A stretch of DNA of 64,000 nucleotides from Areca catechu (Eukaryota; Streptophyta; Magnoliopsida; Arecales; Arecaceae): the NCBI GenBank assembly GCA_021397845.1, contig CM038042.1, forward strand, positions 30,848,918-30,912,917, in the 5' to 3' direction. The position numbers and the translations under genes were made by a program. Every line of letters starts with the position of its first letter. Positions within the stretch are counted from its first letter, which is position 1. Below, piece after piece: positions 12,881 to 23,738 of this stretch. Under the pieces are notes generated by a model that was not told the origin of the DNA, did not search any database, and was given only the letters and a program-made list of their open reading frames with translations.

Positions 12881-14105
12881 TTAATTCAATATGGATCGAT
12901 TAATGTTACTTAATCAATGGTTCAATTTTGCAATATCCCTTCAATATATGGTTTTAATCATTGTCCATTTACCTTAAAAAATATCCTGATCTAAGATCAA
13001 GATCTTGATTGCACCATGGGGGAATACTTGATTTACTATGTAAGGTCCATCCCATCTAGATCTCAGTTTTTCAGGAAATAATTAGAGCCTTGAATTAAAT
13101 AACCAAACTTATTGATTAGACTTAAAAGTCTTCCTAGAGATGTATTTATCATGATAGACTTTTATTTTCTCTTTATAACTGCATGAATTTTTGTAGGCCT
13201 TTCATCTTAGTTCATCCAATTTACTTAGCTGTAACATCCGATTAGAACTAGCTTGTTTCAAATCAAAATTTAACTGCTTAATTGCCCAATATGCTTTATG
13301 TTCAAGTTCTATCAAAAGATGACATGCTTTTCCATAGATCAGTCCATAGGGAGCCATGCCAATAGAGTTCTTATAAGCTATCCTATAGGCCCATAATGCA
13401 TCATCTAATCGATCCAACTAATCTTTTCGATCGGGCCTAATAATCTTTTGTAGGATATTCTTTATCTCCCTATTGGATACTTCCATCTAACCACTAGTCT
13501 GTAGGTAGTATGGTATAGCTACCTTATGGGTGATCCCATATTTTTGTAGTAACACTTAAAATTGGTAGTTTGTGAAATGGGTACCTCCATTACTAATGAT
13601 GGCACGTGGAAATCCAAATCTAGAAAATACAATCTTTTGAACAAATCTTGCAACTACCTTATGGTCATTGGTTCGGATTGCCATTACCTCAATCTATTTA
13701 AAAACATAATTAAGGCCACCAAAATATATTCAAAACCATTAGAGGGTAGAAAGGATCCCATGAAATCAATTTTTAAAACATCAAAGATTTCAACTACCAA
13801 GATGGGGTTCAAAGGAATCATGTCTTTTCTTGAAATATTTCCTACGGCTTGACATTTAGAACATTCTTGGCTACAAGTATGGGCATCCTTAAATAATGTG
13901 GGCTAGTCAAATCCACTTTGCAAAACTTTAGCTATGGTTTTTCGACTGAAAAAGTGTCCTCCACAAGGAAGAGTGTGATAAAAATTTAAGATACTCAATT
14001 GTTCAGACTCAGGGACACATATACAAATGATTTGATTAGCACAAATTTAAAAAAGTTCAACTTCTCAAAAATATTTTTTGCTTTGAGCATAGAATCTATC
14101 ATTTT
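12880..14105 (-). pseudogene. Integrase region of the Athila-like pol (broken)
   Basis: Integrase inserts the cDNA into the genome. Reading minus, across stops and shifts, a zinc-binding region ends in 'ECSKCQAVGNIS'-like sequence near 13860. The core starts with 'FDVLKIDFMGSF', followed by 'SNGFEYILVA', near 13800-13730. 'HTTYRLVVRWKYPIGR'-type sequence near 13520-13450 marks the region of the catalytic Glu. The clean segment at 13202-13417 ('[18 protein letters not shown]', then '[20 protein letters not shown]') is the conserved stretch after the core. Downstream 'FKVNGQ.LKPY' near 12910-12960 is the usual C-terminal end. Several frameshifts and stops make it nonfunctional. Confidence 0.8.
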
Positions 14106-15690
14106 CATTCTTAGACCAGCCATTAGGAATTTTTCCAACTACTAAGTAATTAACGGTGTATGCAAACCAAGGGGCCTTTGCATGTGAAACTGCTAGGAGT
14201 TGTTCATCAGGAAAAGATTCGTCAGTTAATGTAGGTTCACGATCTTCAACTAGGATTCTAGATAGATGGTCTATTATAACATTTTTTAATCCCTTCTTAT
14301 CTCGAATTTCAATATCAAATTCATGTATCAGTAAGATCCACCTTATTAATTATGGTTTGGCATCTTTCTTTGAGAGTAGGTATCTCAAAGATGAGTGATC
14401 TGAATAAACCATGATCTTCGATCCTAATAAATAAGATCAAAATTTTTCTAGGGCAAACACTATAGCTAGTAACTCTTTCTCAGTTGTTGCATAATTCTTT
14501 TGGACTTCATTCAGAATTCTGCTAGTATAATAAATTACCATGGGATATTTGTTTACCCTTTGGTCCAAGACAGCTTCTATGGCAAAGTCTGAAGCATCAC
14601 ACATTATTTCAAAAGGTAGCAACCAATTTGGAGGTTGGATGATTAGGGCTTTAGTCATAGCTTTTTTTAGGAACTCATAGGCCTCAAGACAATCTTCATC
14701 AAAGTTAAAAGGAATATCCTTAGTGAGGAGGTTACATAAAGGTCGGGATAATTTAGAAAAGTCTTTGATGAAGTGATGGTAGAATTCTACATGGCCAAGG
14801 AAAGATCGAATTTGCTTGACAGAAGTGGGTGGAAGAAGTTTAGAAATTAATTTGACCTTAGCTATATCAACCTCAATTCCTCTTTCTAACATAATGTGCC
14901 CTAAGAAGATTCCTTCTTGAACCATGAAATGACTTTTCTCCCAACTTAAAACTAGATTGGCCTCAATGCATCGTTCTAATATCTTTTTCAAATTATTGAG
15001 GCAACTCTCAAAAGATTCTCCAAAAATTGAAAAGTCATCCATAAAAAAATTCAAGAAATCTCTCACAATATCAAAGAAAATTGACATCATGCACCTTTGA
15101 AAGGTTACAGGTGCATTACACAATCCGAAGGATATTCTATGAAAAGCAAAGGTTCCATAAGGATAGATAAAAGTGGTCTATTCCTGGTCTCTTAGATATA
15201 TTGCTACTTGATTGTATTTAGAGTATCCATCTAAAAAGTAGAAATATCATTAGCTAGCTAATTTCTCCAAAATTTGGTCAATGAAGGGTAAGGAAAAATG
15301 ATTTTTGTAGGTGGCTGCATTGAGTTTTCTATCATCAATATAGACATGCCACCTAGTGAAAAGTCTTGTTGGTACTAGATTTCCTTAGTTAGTACAGATA
15401 ACTGTGAGTTCGAATTTCTTTAGAACAACTTGAGTGGGACTTATCCAATGGCTGTCAAAAATGGGATAAATGATACCAACATCTAACCATTTAATTACTT
15501 TCTTCTTGACCACTTCTTGCATGTTTGGGTTGATCCATCTTTGCATTTCTCTAGTAGGTTTGGCATTATCTTTTGTGTAAATATGGTGCATGCAGATTAA
15601 TGGACTAATACCTTTCAAGTCAGCAACGATCCAACCTATGGCTTCTTTATGTGTTTTCAAAACATCCATTAATTAATCTTCCTGCTTAGA
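14106..15690 (-). pseudogene. Reverse transcriptase-RNase H region of the Athila-like pol (broken)
   Basis: Reverse transcriptase copies the element RNA into cDNA and RNase H removes the RNA strand. Two long minus-strand open segments, 15385-15669 and 14437-15123, carry the RT. Visible are 'MHHIYTKDNAKPTREMQRW', 'VKKKVIKWLDVGIIYPI', 'LCNAPVTFQRCM', the catalytic FMDD in 'LNFFMDDFSIFG', 'LSWEKSHFMVQEGIFLGH' and 'IRSFLGHVEFYHHFIKDFS'. The start of RNase H follows ('CDASDFAIEAVLDQR', 'NYATTEKELLAIVFALEKF'). Downstream, 'RYLLSKKDAKP', 'RWILLIHEFDIEIRDKKG' and 'DHLSRIL' lie near 14430-14240 in shifted frames. The finger region between the open segments (15130-15380) is full of stops. The order and the FMDD motif favour the Athila lineage. 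Confidence 0.85.
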
Positions 15691-16260
15691 TGTTAGGTTA
15701 GAAGCAATGATTACTGGTAGGGTTTTTTTAGGCCCTAAGAATATGTACTCAAGTGATTCAAGCAAAGGCTTTAGTTCTAGTTATGGTAGAGCTTGAGTCG
15801 AAAGACGTAATGGTGCAGTTCCTAGATCAGATAAAGGTTCAGTTGTCATAGACCAAGGTCGTGAATGTGATGGATGAGGTGAATCAAGCAAGACATTCAG
15901 CTCTTAGACTTGGTTTTCTTCAATAAGTTCATTATTATCCATCGAATTGGAGGAAGAATTAGATTCAACTATTTCATCTATCAGCTTAATCATGGAACAA
16001 CTTTCCTCCTCTTGAGCAAACTTTAAGGCATTAAAAATATTAATTTTTACCTTTTGATCCCCAAAAATATGTCCATGGCTCCAGTTTTATAATTAATATT
16101 GGCATTTGAGATGGCTAGGAATGGATAACCTAAAATTATGGGATTCTAATTTAGCTCATAGGATAGTTCCATATCAAGTATGAGAAAGTCTATTGGAAAA
16201 TAACACTAGTTTACTCTAACTAGAACATCTTAAATCAAACCACATGGAGTCTTAACAAAT
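15691..16260 (-). other. Protease-RT linker of the Athila-like pol
   Basis: Decayed minus-strand coding sequence with many stops, acidic and polar in the readable parts. It lies where the poorly conserved linker between protease and RT is expected. No motif is recognised. Confidence 0.4.
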
Positions 16261-16614
16261 CTATCCACTAGTTGTAAGATGATTGACGTAGGTTTCAGTT
16301 CCCCTATCCCAATTTTTTTTGTAAACCAAGGTTGAAAGTAGGTTCACACTAGCTCCTAAATCTAATAAGGCTCGATCAAAGGTGATACCTCCTATAACAC
16401 AGGAAATCAAAGGAGCACCAAGGTCTTTCATTTTTTGAGATAATTGGTTTAACAAGACTGCACTTACATCTTCAAACAATTCAATTATTTTCATATTATG
16501 CGAGTCATGCTTTTGGATACAAAGTTTCTTGAAAAATTTAGTGTAAGTCAGAACATGCTGAATTTCATGAAAAAATGATAAATTAATATGTACTTGCTTA
16601 AATAATTCCATCAA
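16261..16614 (-). pseudogene. Aspartic protease region of the Athila-like element
   Basis: The protease would cleave the polyprotein. The 117-codon minus-strand segment begins with 'LFKQVHINLSFFHEIQ' and 'VLTYTKFFKKLC', the conserved lead-in. It continues with 'ECSAVLLNQLSQK'-like sequence and 'LISCVIGGITFDRALLDLG', then the active-site region D-L-G-A-S-V-N-L-L. Athila proteases commonly read D-L/S-G-A-S here, so the catalytic Asp is present. The frame closes at 16261, soon after the active site, and the second half is missing or shifted. Identification rests on motif order and on the position between gag and RT. Confidence 0.75.
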
Positions 16615-16658
16615 TTTCTCATTATGCGCTTCCTGCTTTTTGCATGAAGAGCCAGCTT

Positions 16659-18420
16659 CTAGGGTTGAAAGGAATGGAATCTAGGATTATATGTATCAGG
16701 CAACTCATGTACTCTCTTTTTTCCTTTATATTTCTCATTCAAGTTTGAACCGACATCAATACCTATTTTGGGCTCAGGTTCTTTTATGAGGTTTGTCTCA
16801 ATACGAACCTCTTCTTCTATGTTTAAATTTTGGCTAGCATCAGTATTAGCCTCTCCCACTAGGTCTAGGTATGGGTCTCTAAGAATTCTGTCACTTTTAA
16901 ACTCAGAGATTGCTTTGGCATTTTCAAATTGGGGATTCTTAGGTAAGACATTTGAGTAAAGGTTGGGTGGGTTGTTCTTGGGTTTACTATTGGTTAGCTT
17001 GGTAATTGACCTGGTTCTCTCCTCATGGTATACTCAGCTATTTGTCCTATTTATGATTCTAACCTGGTGATTAATTATTGTTGAGCCATGATTAGTTATT
17101 GGAGTTGATTAAACATATCATCGGCTAGATTGGTCTATTGAGGAGGTTGGTATAATGGTTGATTATAATAAGATGGCTACTCAGGCTGACTAGGTTGACT
17201 AGGCTAATCTCTATTATAGGCATAGTTTTGGTATTGGGATCTATTTTGAAAGTTCTACACATAAGGAGTTTGGGTCAGAGCCTGAGTCTGTTGAGTCTTC
17301 CAAAAAAATTTGGGATATTTTCTCTAACCTGGGTTATATGTATTTGAGAACGGATCAGTAACTGGCTTGGAGTAACCTTGGATAACTTGGACTTGTTCTT
17401 GGATGAACGGTGATAACTATGCAACTATGGGACATTCATTCACATGATAGGCTGTGCTAGCATAGATAGAATAAATCTCTTGATGATTAGAAGGTGATGG
17501 ATATTGTATAGGAGACTGTTGACCAAGGGCTAGGACTTGATCTATTTTACAGGTAAGAAGGTCGACTGTATCTACCAAGTTCAAGTCAACATTAGGAGTA
17601 GAATTTGACTATGTAATTTCATAGACTCTTGTCTACTTTTGATGAGGAATTGATCTTTCATAGGAAGATAGTGAAGCATGGTTGATTGAATTTTTACTTA
17701 GGATTTCAAACATGGCATAGGCTTTATCCTCACTCTTACTCATAAATGCACCTCTACAAAATGCATCCACCATCTGTCTATATTGGTCTCCTAGACCCTC
17801 ACAGAAGGCATGAACAATTTACTACTTAGATAGACCATGATGTGAGCATTTTCTAAGAAGTTTTTTAAGCCTCTCCCCTGATTCATGAATTAGTTCTCCT
17901 AGAAGTTGAGCAAATCCAGTGATGGCTGATCTCATAGTATTGGTTCTACCTATGAGATATAATTTCTTATGGAATTCATACTGCCTGCATCTCATCCCAA
18001 GTTTGAATTGGTCTCCTTATTGTGCCAAGCCAGTACTTGGCTTTATCCTTAAGTAAGAAGGGGAATAGAGTCAATCTAAGTGCATCATTAGTAAAATCTT
18101 GGATCTTCACCGTAGAGCAAATTTTTAAAAATTCATCTAAATGCTTATAAGGGTCTTTATTAGTGTTCCCATAGAAAGATGGGAACATTTGGATGGTGGT
18201 GGACTTGACCTCATAGTGTCTTGCAGGTATATTGGGCAAGTGGATACAAGTTGATAGATTATAGGTAGAAGAATAAAGCATTCCTTCGTCTGCCTAGGTG
18301 GTTCTTCAGGATTTTTAGCCATGTGATTATCAGGTTCGATGTGAATCAGCCATTCAATCTTAGGATTGGGTTCAACTTGGTTAGGAAACAAAGATCTCCT
18401 ACCATTCATGTACCGGTACA
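16659..18420 (-). pseudogene. gag of the Athila-like element (broken)
   Basis: Gag forms the virus-like particle. The N-terminus reads 'MAKNPEEPPRQT' near 18320. After a frameshift the capsid core follows in 17976-18281: 'IQMFPSFYGNTNKDPYKHL', 'DEFLKICSTVKI' and 'LRLTLFPFLLKDKAKYWL', typical of the retrotransposon gag domain. After stops, 'FCRGAFMSKSEDKAYAMFE'-like sequence lies near 17750-17690. A Q/P/Y-rich tail with 'TYNPG.RKYPKFFW' lies near 17340-17280; this N-P-G-W..HPNFSW-type motif is characteristic of Athila gag. The 16659-16859 segment is the acidic C-terminal part before protease. The copia solo LTR lies directly upstream. Confidence 0.8.
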
Positions 18421-18425
18421 ACCCT

Positions 18426-20640
18426 TGTTGGGATTCTCCCAAGAACAGTAAATTGCAATAAATTAGGCATAAAAGCCTGACGCAGCAGAAGTAGATATAA
18501 AAACTATTTTATATCTAATGATGCAACTTATAAATAAATCTAATTTATTCATCATAAATTCCTAACATGCTGTAATATATGAGAAAAATATCAGATCTAA
18601 AAATAAAATTATTTTGAACATAAAAAACTTACCTGGATCGCTATCCTGGCCTGCTCTGAAAAACTTACCAACCTGCTTTTGAAACTGAGATTCTATCAGA
18701 GCCGCACAATAACCCGGCCTCTACTGGTATCCACACAGAGCTCGCATAACTGAGTCATAGAGAGCACTGAACTGCTAGATCCTTGCAGCCCTCTCCTCTT
18801 TCAGCAAATCAGCCAGTTTAAAAACTATGTCGATCCGAATCTAGATCGGCTTTTCTCGAACTGGCTTCTATCTTGCAAACTGAGATTTGCAAGATCTAGG
18901 ACCTCCTTATCTCTTCTTACTCTTGTAGAATATCTCTAGATCTCATACAAGGAAGAAGAGAACAAATAAAAGAGAGAGGAGAACTTGGCACCCTAGGAGA
19001 GAGACTCTCTAGAGAAGATGCCCAAGAGGAAAATCATGCCCAAGAGAGAAGCTTTTCATGCCAAAAGCAGAAGCCTCTTAGTCAACCAACACCTCTTTCC
19101 TTTTATAATTTATGGTAAATCAATTCTTCAAGTCCTCCATGCCAAAACACTAGAGTTTAATTTCAATTGATTGAAAATTAAGAGGAGTAAAAAAGGACTC
19201 CTCTCTTTCTCTTCACACCAAAACATCTTTTGCACCCATCTTGGATTTCATGCCCACTCCTCTTTGTCGCACAAAGCACTTGGGGCCCACTATGGCATGT
19301 GGAGACAAGGGGAGACAAGGAGAGAGAGTCCCAGTCTAATGGGACTCTTATGCATAGGTCCAAATAAATTGATTTGATAGTCAAATCGAAGCTAATTTTA
19401 AATCCGATTGAACCCTTTCGAAAAAACCATTAACCCAACTCAATTAGGATCAATTAACTGAGTCTAACTCAATTAAATTAAATATAATTTAATTCAATTA
19501 ATAATTAATCCATAATTAATTAGTTATAATATTTACAATTAGGTCTAAATGTACTAAAATTGCTAATTTTAGTAACATTTTGATTTGCTGATTGGTTACT
19601 TAAGCTCCTATTATGTGTGACCCCTCAAGTCCTATCCTGTCTCATAATGAGACATGCTATAATCTCCATTATATATCATCAAAACTCTTTTTGATAGACA
19701 TAAATAATATCTACTCAACCCTAATTAGGATCATCGATCCGAGAATGATCCTAATGGGCTCTTACAATCCACCAGTGACACCTAGTAGTATGTAGTGGCA
19801 ACCCAGCAGAATAAGATTGGAACTCCTAGGTGTAGTTACCATGTGATTTGATTCCTCTATCAAAAATCTCGACATGATGTTGGTTACGGATACTCGTCAA
19901 ACCCATTAGTCATATGCTTAACTTAATCAACTCAAGTCTAATTATGATACTAATGAAAACATATTTTTTTTATCATCCTGCTATGGCCATAGACTTCTGG
20001 ACTTAGTCTCATTAAACTGCACAGGATTATTCCTTACTACTAAGGCTGATAGATCCCTACAAGTGAACACCCTACTACAATAAACTTACTGTAGCCAATG
20101 AATATCGCAAGGTCCCGAATAGATAGGAACCATGTGATTGTACTGTCAAACTACAGCAACTTTATTATAAGTAGCTGAGACACTCTAGGTCAAAGAACTA
20201 TTAACATGACTACAGTATCAGGAAATTATTGACGAGTGAGTAGTCATTCGTATAACTTCCTATACTTGGTCACACTCAGTACCATTGATCTCTATCAACT
20301 ACTTGCACTCTTACTCTAGTGTCACCACACTATAGGTCAGAGACTTATCTACCCAAAAAGGAAAGTGATCTATGCACCAATTTTAATGGATCAATCACCG
20401 TCCTCATGACACTCTAACAATCGGAAGCTTTTAGGAGTTAATCTATAAAGACACATGCCTCAGATTCTCAACTCTTGAGAATATGTGTCATTGTCCATTA
20501 ACTCCATGGACGATTCATAGACACATCAATATGAATAAAAATAATGTCCTTTTAATAATAAGGAAAAACTAAGTACAAAGTTCATGCCCTAAGATTAAAA
20601 TGTGTCAAGCCAACTTGGCTTTCAAGGCATACACCTAACA
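18426..20640 (-). mobile_element. Copia-type solo LTR with perfect 5-bp target duplication
   Basis: The 2215-bp block starts TGTTGGGATTCTC and ends ACACCTAACA. It is flanked by ACCCT at 18421-18425 and ACCCT again at 20641-20645. No PBS, PPT or internal sequence lies beside it, so it is a solo LTR left by LTR-LTR recombination. On the minus strand it begins TGTTAGGTGTATGCC and reads AAAGCCAAGTTGGC soon after, the usual copia LTR head with a degenerate inverted motif. Its internal layout parallels the element 1 LTRs but at low identity, so it is a different family. It separates the Athila leader (20646-22050) from gag. Confidence 0.9.
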
Positions 20641-20645
20641 ACCCT

Positions 20646-22050
20646 AATGTATAACCCAATTTTTTATATTTTTTTATAAAAATCAAATAGAAATGAAAAA
20701 GATCTAAAGAGGAGAACCTAAGAGTCCTTAATCTAAAAGGATAGAGAAGAGTTAATGTTTTTGTTTTTATGAATTTCCAAACACTTATCAAATAAGGTTC
20801 TATTCTAGGTTATCCTAATTCTAAATAGCTCCTAACTTCCAAGACCTCCTTCGAGTCCTCCAAGCTAAAAATTAATTAATCGACTAGCCAGGTAAGGGTA
20901 AAGTTGGTGGGGATCCCCCTGTTGCTTGCCTTAGATAGCAAGTAGCTTGGCCAGGTAAGCGAACGAAACCAATTAAAAATCACTTTCTTTCAGGACTACT
21001 TTATCATTGAACCCATTTCCTAGATACTAGTCAATCAGTCAATCCTGGCCTAGCTTAACTTTTTCGAGTGCCTTGTTTTATTGAGCTTGAGTTTCTTAGG
21101 GACTGATGTCTAGTTAATTTTAATTAACAAGCTTAGTTACGCTGGATACGGGATGGTGGTTTGTGGGCTAAGGAAGGATGATCTAATCCCCACCTTATCT
21201 TTGTAATGGGTTGTTATCCTTAAGATGCTTTATGAAAATATATAATGCAAAAATAGATAGATGTCCCAAATAAGTAATAATCTTTCAAGTTTTAATTAGT
21301 TATTCTATTTTAGTTAAATATCATGCAATATTTTTATTTTTTTAATGTTATGATAATTCAAGAAAAAAAATAAAAGGCAAGTTTTAATTTTAGTTAATTA
21401 GATGTGAGAGGGAAAAAAGACTAAAATTAGGATAAGTAAGTAAATTAGATAGATATCCTAAATTAAAGCAGAAAATTAAATCTAATATTTAAGGTAGTTA
21501 TTTGAAAGGTCAAATAATTTCATTCTTTTTTAGGTTCACTTGAAAAGGAAGGAACTTAAAAGAATTTTTTTTCTTTTTGAATTAGTTTGAAAATAAGGAA
21601 ACTAACTAAAAGTAAACAAAAATATTTTTTTAGGTTAATTTGATAAGAAAGAAATCAAAAAAAAAGAAATTTTTGAGTTAGTTTGAAAGGAAAGAAATTA
21701 ATTAAAAGCAACTAAAAATATTATTTTCTTTTTATATTAATTCAAAAAGAAAGGGAGCAATAATAGAGAAGGAAATAAATCTAAAAAAAATTAGGTAGAT
21801 TTTAAAAAAAGATTAATCAAAAGAAATAAAAAAATTGGTTAATATGAAAAGGAAAAAAATTAATTAAAAGTAACTAATTTAAAAAGAAATTAATCTAGGA
21901 TTAGAATTGATCTCATTAAAATGGTAGATGACTTTTCTTCTTCTCTTTTTTTTTCTTTTTCTTTTTTTGATCTACAAGAAAAACTAAGAAAAAATTGTAA
22001 ATTGAATTTACAAGAAATTAAAGAGATAAAAAATGTTAGTGTTTATGCCT
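20646..22050 (-). other. 5' leader of the Athila-like element
   Basis: This untranslated leader lies between PBS and gag. It holds a module at 20881-20960 shared with the copia leaders (see findings). A long A- and T-run region at 21300-21990 has a degenerate tandem unit, roughly 'gttagtttgaaaggaaagaaattaattaaaag'-like with 70-100 base spacing. Short open frames inside (20582-20791 minus, 21921-22109 plus) are composition artefacts. Confidence 0.6.
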
Positions 22051-22068
22051 TTTCTGACAATAGTGCCA
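22051..22068 (-). other. Primer binding site, tRNA-Asp type (degenerate)
   Basis: Minus strand TGGCACTATTGTCAGA, preceded by AGTTTT. It corresponds to the TGGCGCCGTTGCCGGGGA site common in Athila elements, with CG-to-CA/TG and other changes. It lies 6 bases from the LTR edge at 22075. Confidence 0.7.
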
Positions 22069-22074
22069 AAAACT

Positions 22075-22860
22075 TGATAGATTATATTGTTGTTATTAAG
22101 ATACCATGATTATCAATTTAATTAACTAACTTTTAAATAAAAATGAAAATACATAGAAAGGATGAGTTGGGTTGAATCCATGGAGAAGGCAATACTTAGG
22201 ATAATTTGAAATCTTTGATTTTTATAAAATAAAAAAATAATTTAAAGTTGAAAAAATAAAAATTAAAAATATACAAGAAAATTAAAACTTAGTACGTTCG
22301 ATCTGCTAATCAAATCTTAGCATCTACTTGTAATAAAAATAAATAATAAAAAATTAAATTGCATAAAAATAAAATTTGCATTAATTAAGTTTTAATTAAG
22401 AAATTAAAAATAACAATTCAATAAACTATGAAAAGCGGTAACAAAGTATCCAAAGTTGATTTGCTGTAGCCTCATCGGGATATTAGTTGATGTCACTTTG
22501 CCTTCTTTCGTTGTACTTTATAGAGTGAACTGGGTTTCCTTTCCTTCTTTCATTTTGGATCTTAATTTGAAGATTAACGTAGGCAAAAAATGGCATAGAA
22601 GACAGAGTTTCTCCTCTAAGAAACCCACTCTTAGAGGCCAATCCATAACCTAAAGCTAAGCCTTATATCTTGTACTGTATTCTTCTCTCCAAGATGATTT
22701 GTTTCATAGCCCGGGGTCCTTTAAATAAAGAAGACTAGACATACTCCTTCACTCATGATCATTGGATGGTTTGAAATTATGATGGATAATGTTTTAGTAG
22801 GCCGCAATAGGTTGGAGTCTCCTTCAACTATCTAATTGGCTGCTTTGGATGGTTAGGATT
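22075..22860 (-). repeat. 5' LTR of the Athila-like element, part 1
   Basis: Matches 9658-10437 of the intact 3' LTR. It begins TGATAGATTATATTG next to the PBS and is interrupted at 22860 by element 3; it resumes at 42676. Confidence 0.85.
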
Positions 22861-23738
22861 TGTTGTGTCCCAAAGCCAATCGTCTATGTTGTAGATGGTT
22901 ATGCGACTCATGTATATGTATATGAATTATTGAATTGAATAAAAAGTTTATTCTAGTTGTTCATCACATGACATCTTTCTAATTAAACTCTTGTATGATG
23001 ATGTCCTTTGAGCTACCTTATATGCGATGTAGAGAGGATGCATCACGTAGTTCATAAACTAGTTCGAGATCAAAGGATACGCTATTTTAGGATGATGGTG
23101 TATTGAGAGTAGGTCGTTGACGTCATGTCTGTTGGTTATCCTCTTGATCAAGTATCATGGAGATGCTAGCATGACATCAGGTATTGTGTTTGACACTTCA
23201 CTGAGTATGACTCCCATGAGAGATTCTCTTTCTGCCAAAGAGAAGTTTTGCATTAGAATGAGGACATCAATTATTCTTCTAACTTGAGATCACTATGGCA
23301 GCTTGCAAGCAACTTACTGTGCCTAGGTGCCGGACTACCTGGATTTCTAATCTAGTGATGGAAGGTTGCTGGGTATAGTCAAGTACTTGTGTAGCGGTAG
23401 TAGGATCAAGATAGGATTGATTTCTCGAAATGGTTTGGATTGAATGCTTAATATGCCTGAATTGTGAAAGACCTTGGCCAGGGCATTCCTTGTAAGGAGT
23501 TACAGAGATTCTTTATTTGAGACATATTGAGATGGACTAATTAGGGTTGGGCAGTTTAACCCCAAGCCATTTGGAGAATTAGAAGATCAAAGGAATAAGT
23601 TTAGTGATATTCTATATTCGACAGGTTCTTGTTGCTCTGTAACCTTCGACCTATCCGGACGCCGGGTGTCATTGCAGATGGCAACTTTGGCTGGTACTGA
23701 AAATGTTCCTATGCTACCGGTTTAGTATTTGAACCTAC
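22861..23738 (+). repeat. 5' LTR of element 3, part 1
   Basis: Starts TGTTGTGTCCCAAAGCC, against TGTTGGGAATTGTGTATCCC in the 3' copy. It runs to the CCTAC at 23734-23738, where element 2 is inserted; the 3' LTR reads through this point uninterrupted near 41640. Confidence 0.88.

Noticed and set aside
20881..20960. U1 snRNA relic suggested by CTTACCTGGC, which matches the 5' end of U1
   Set aside because: Only about ten bases match and the rest of the block does not follow U1. As the reverse complement it is also a splice-donor consensus, so chance is enough.
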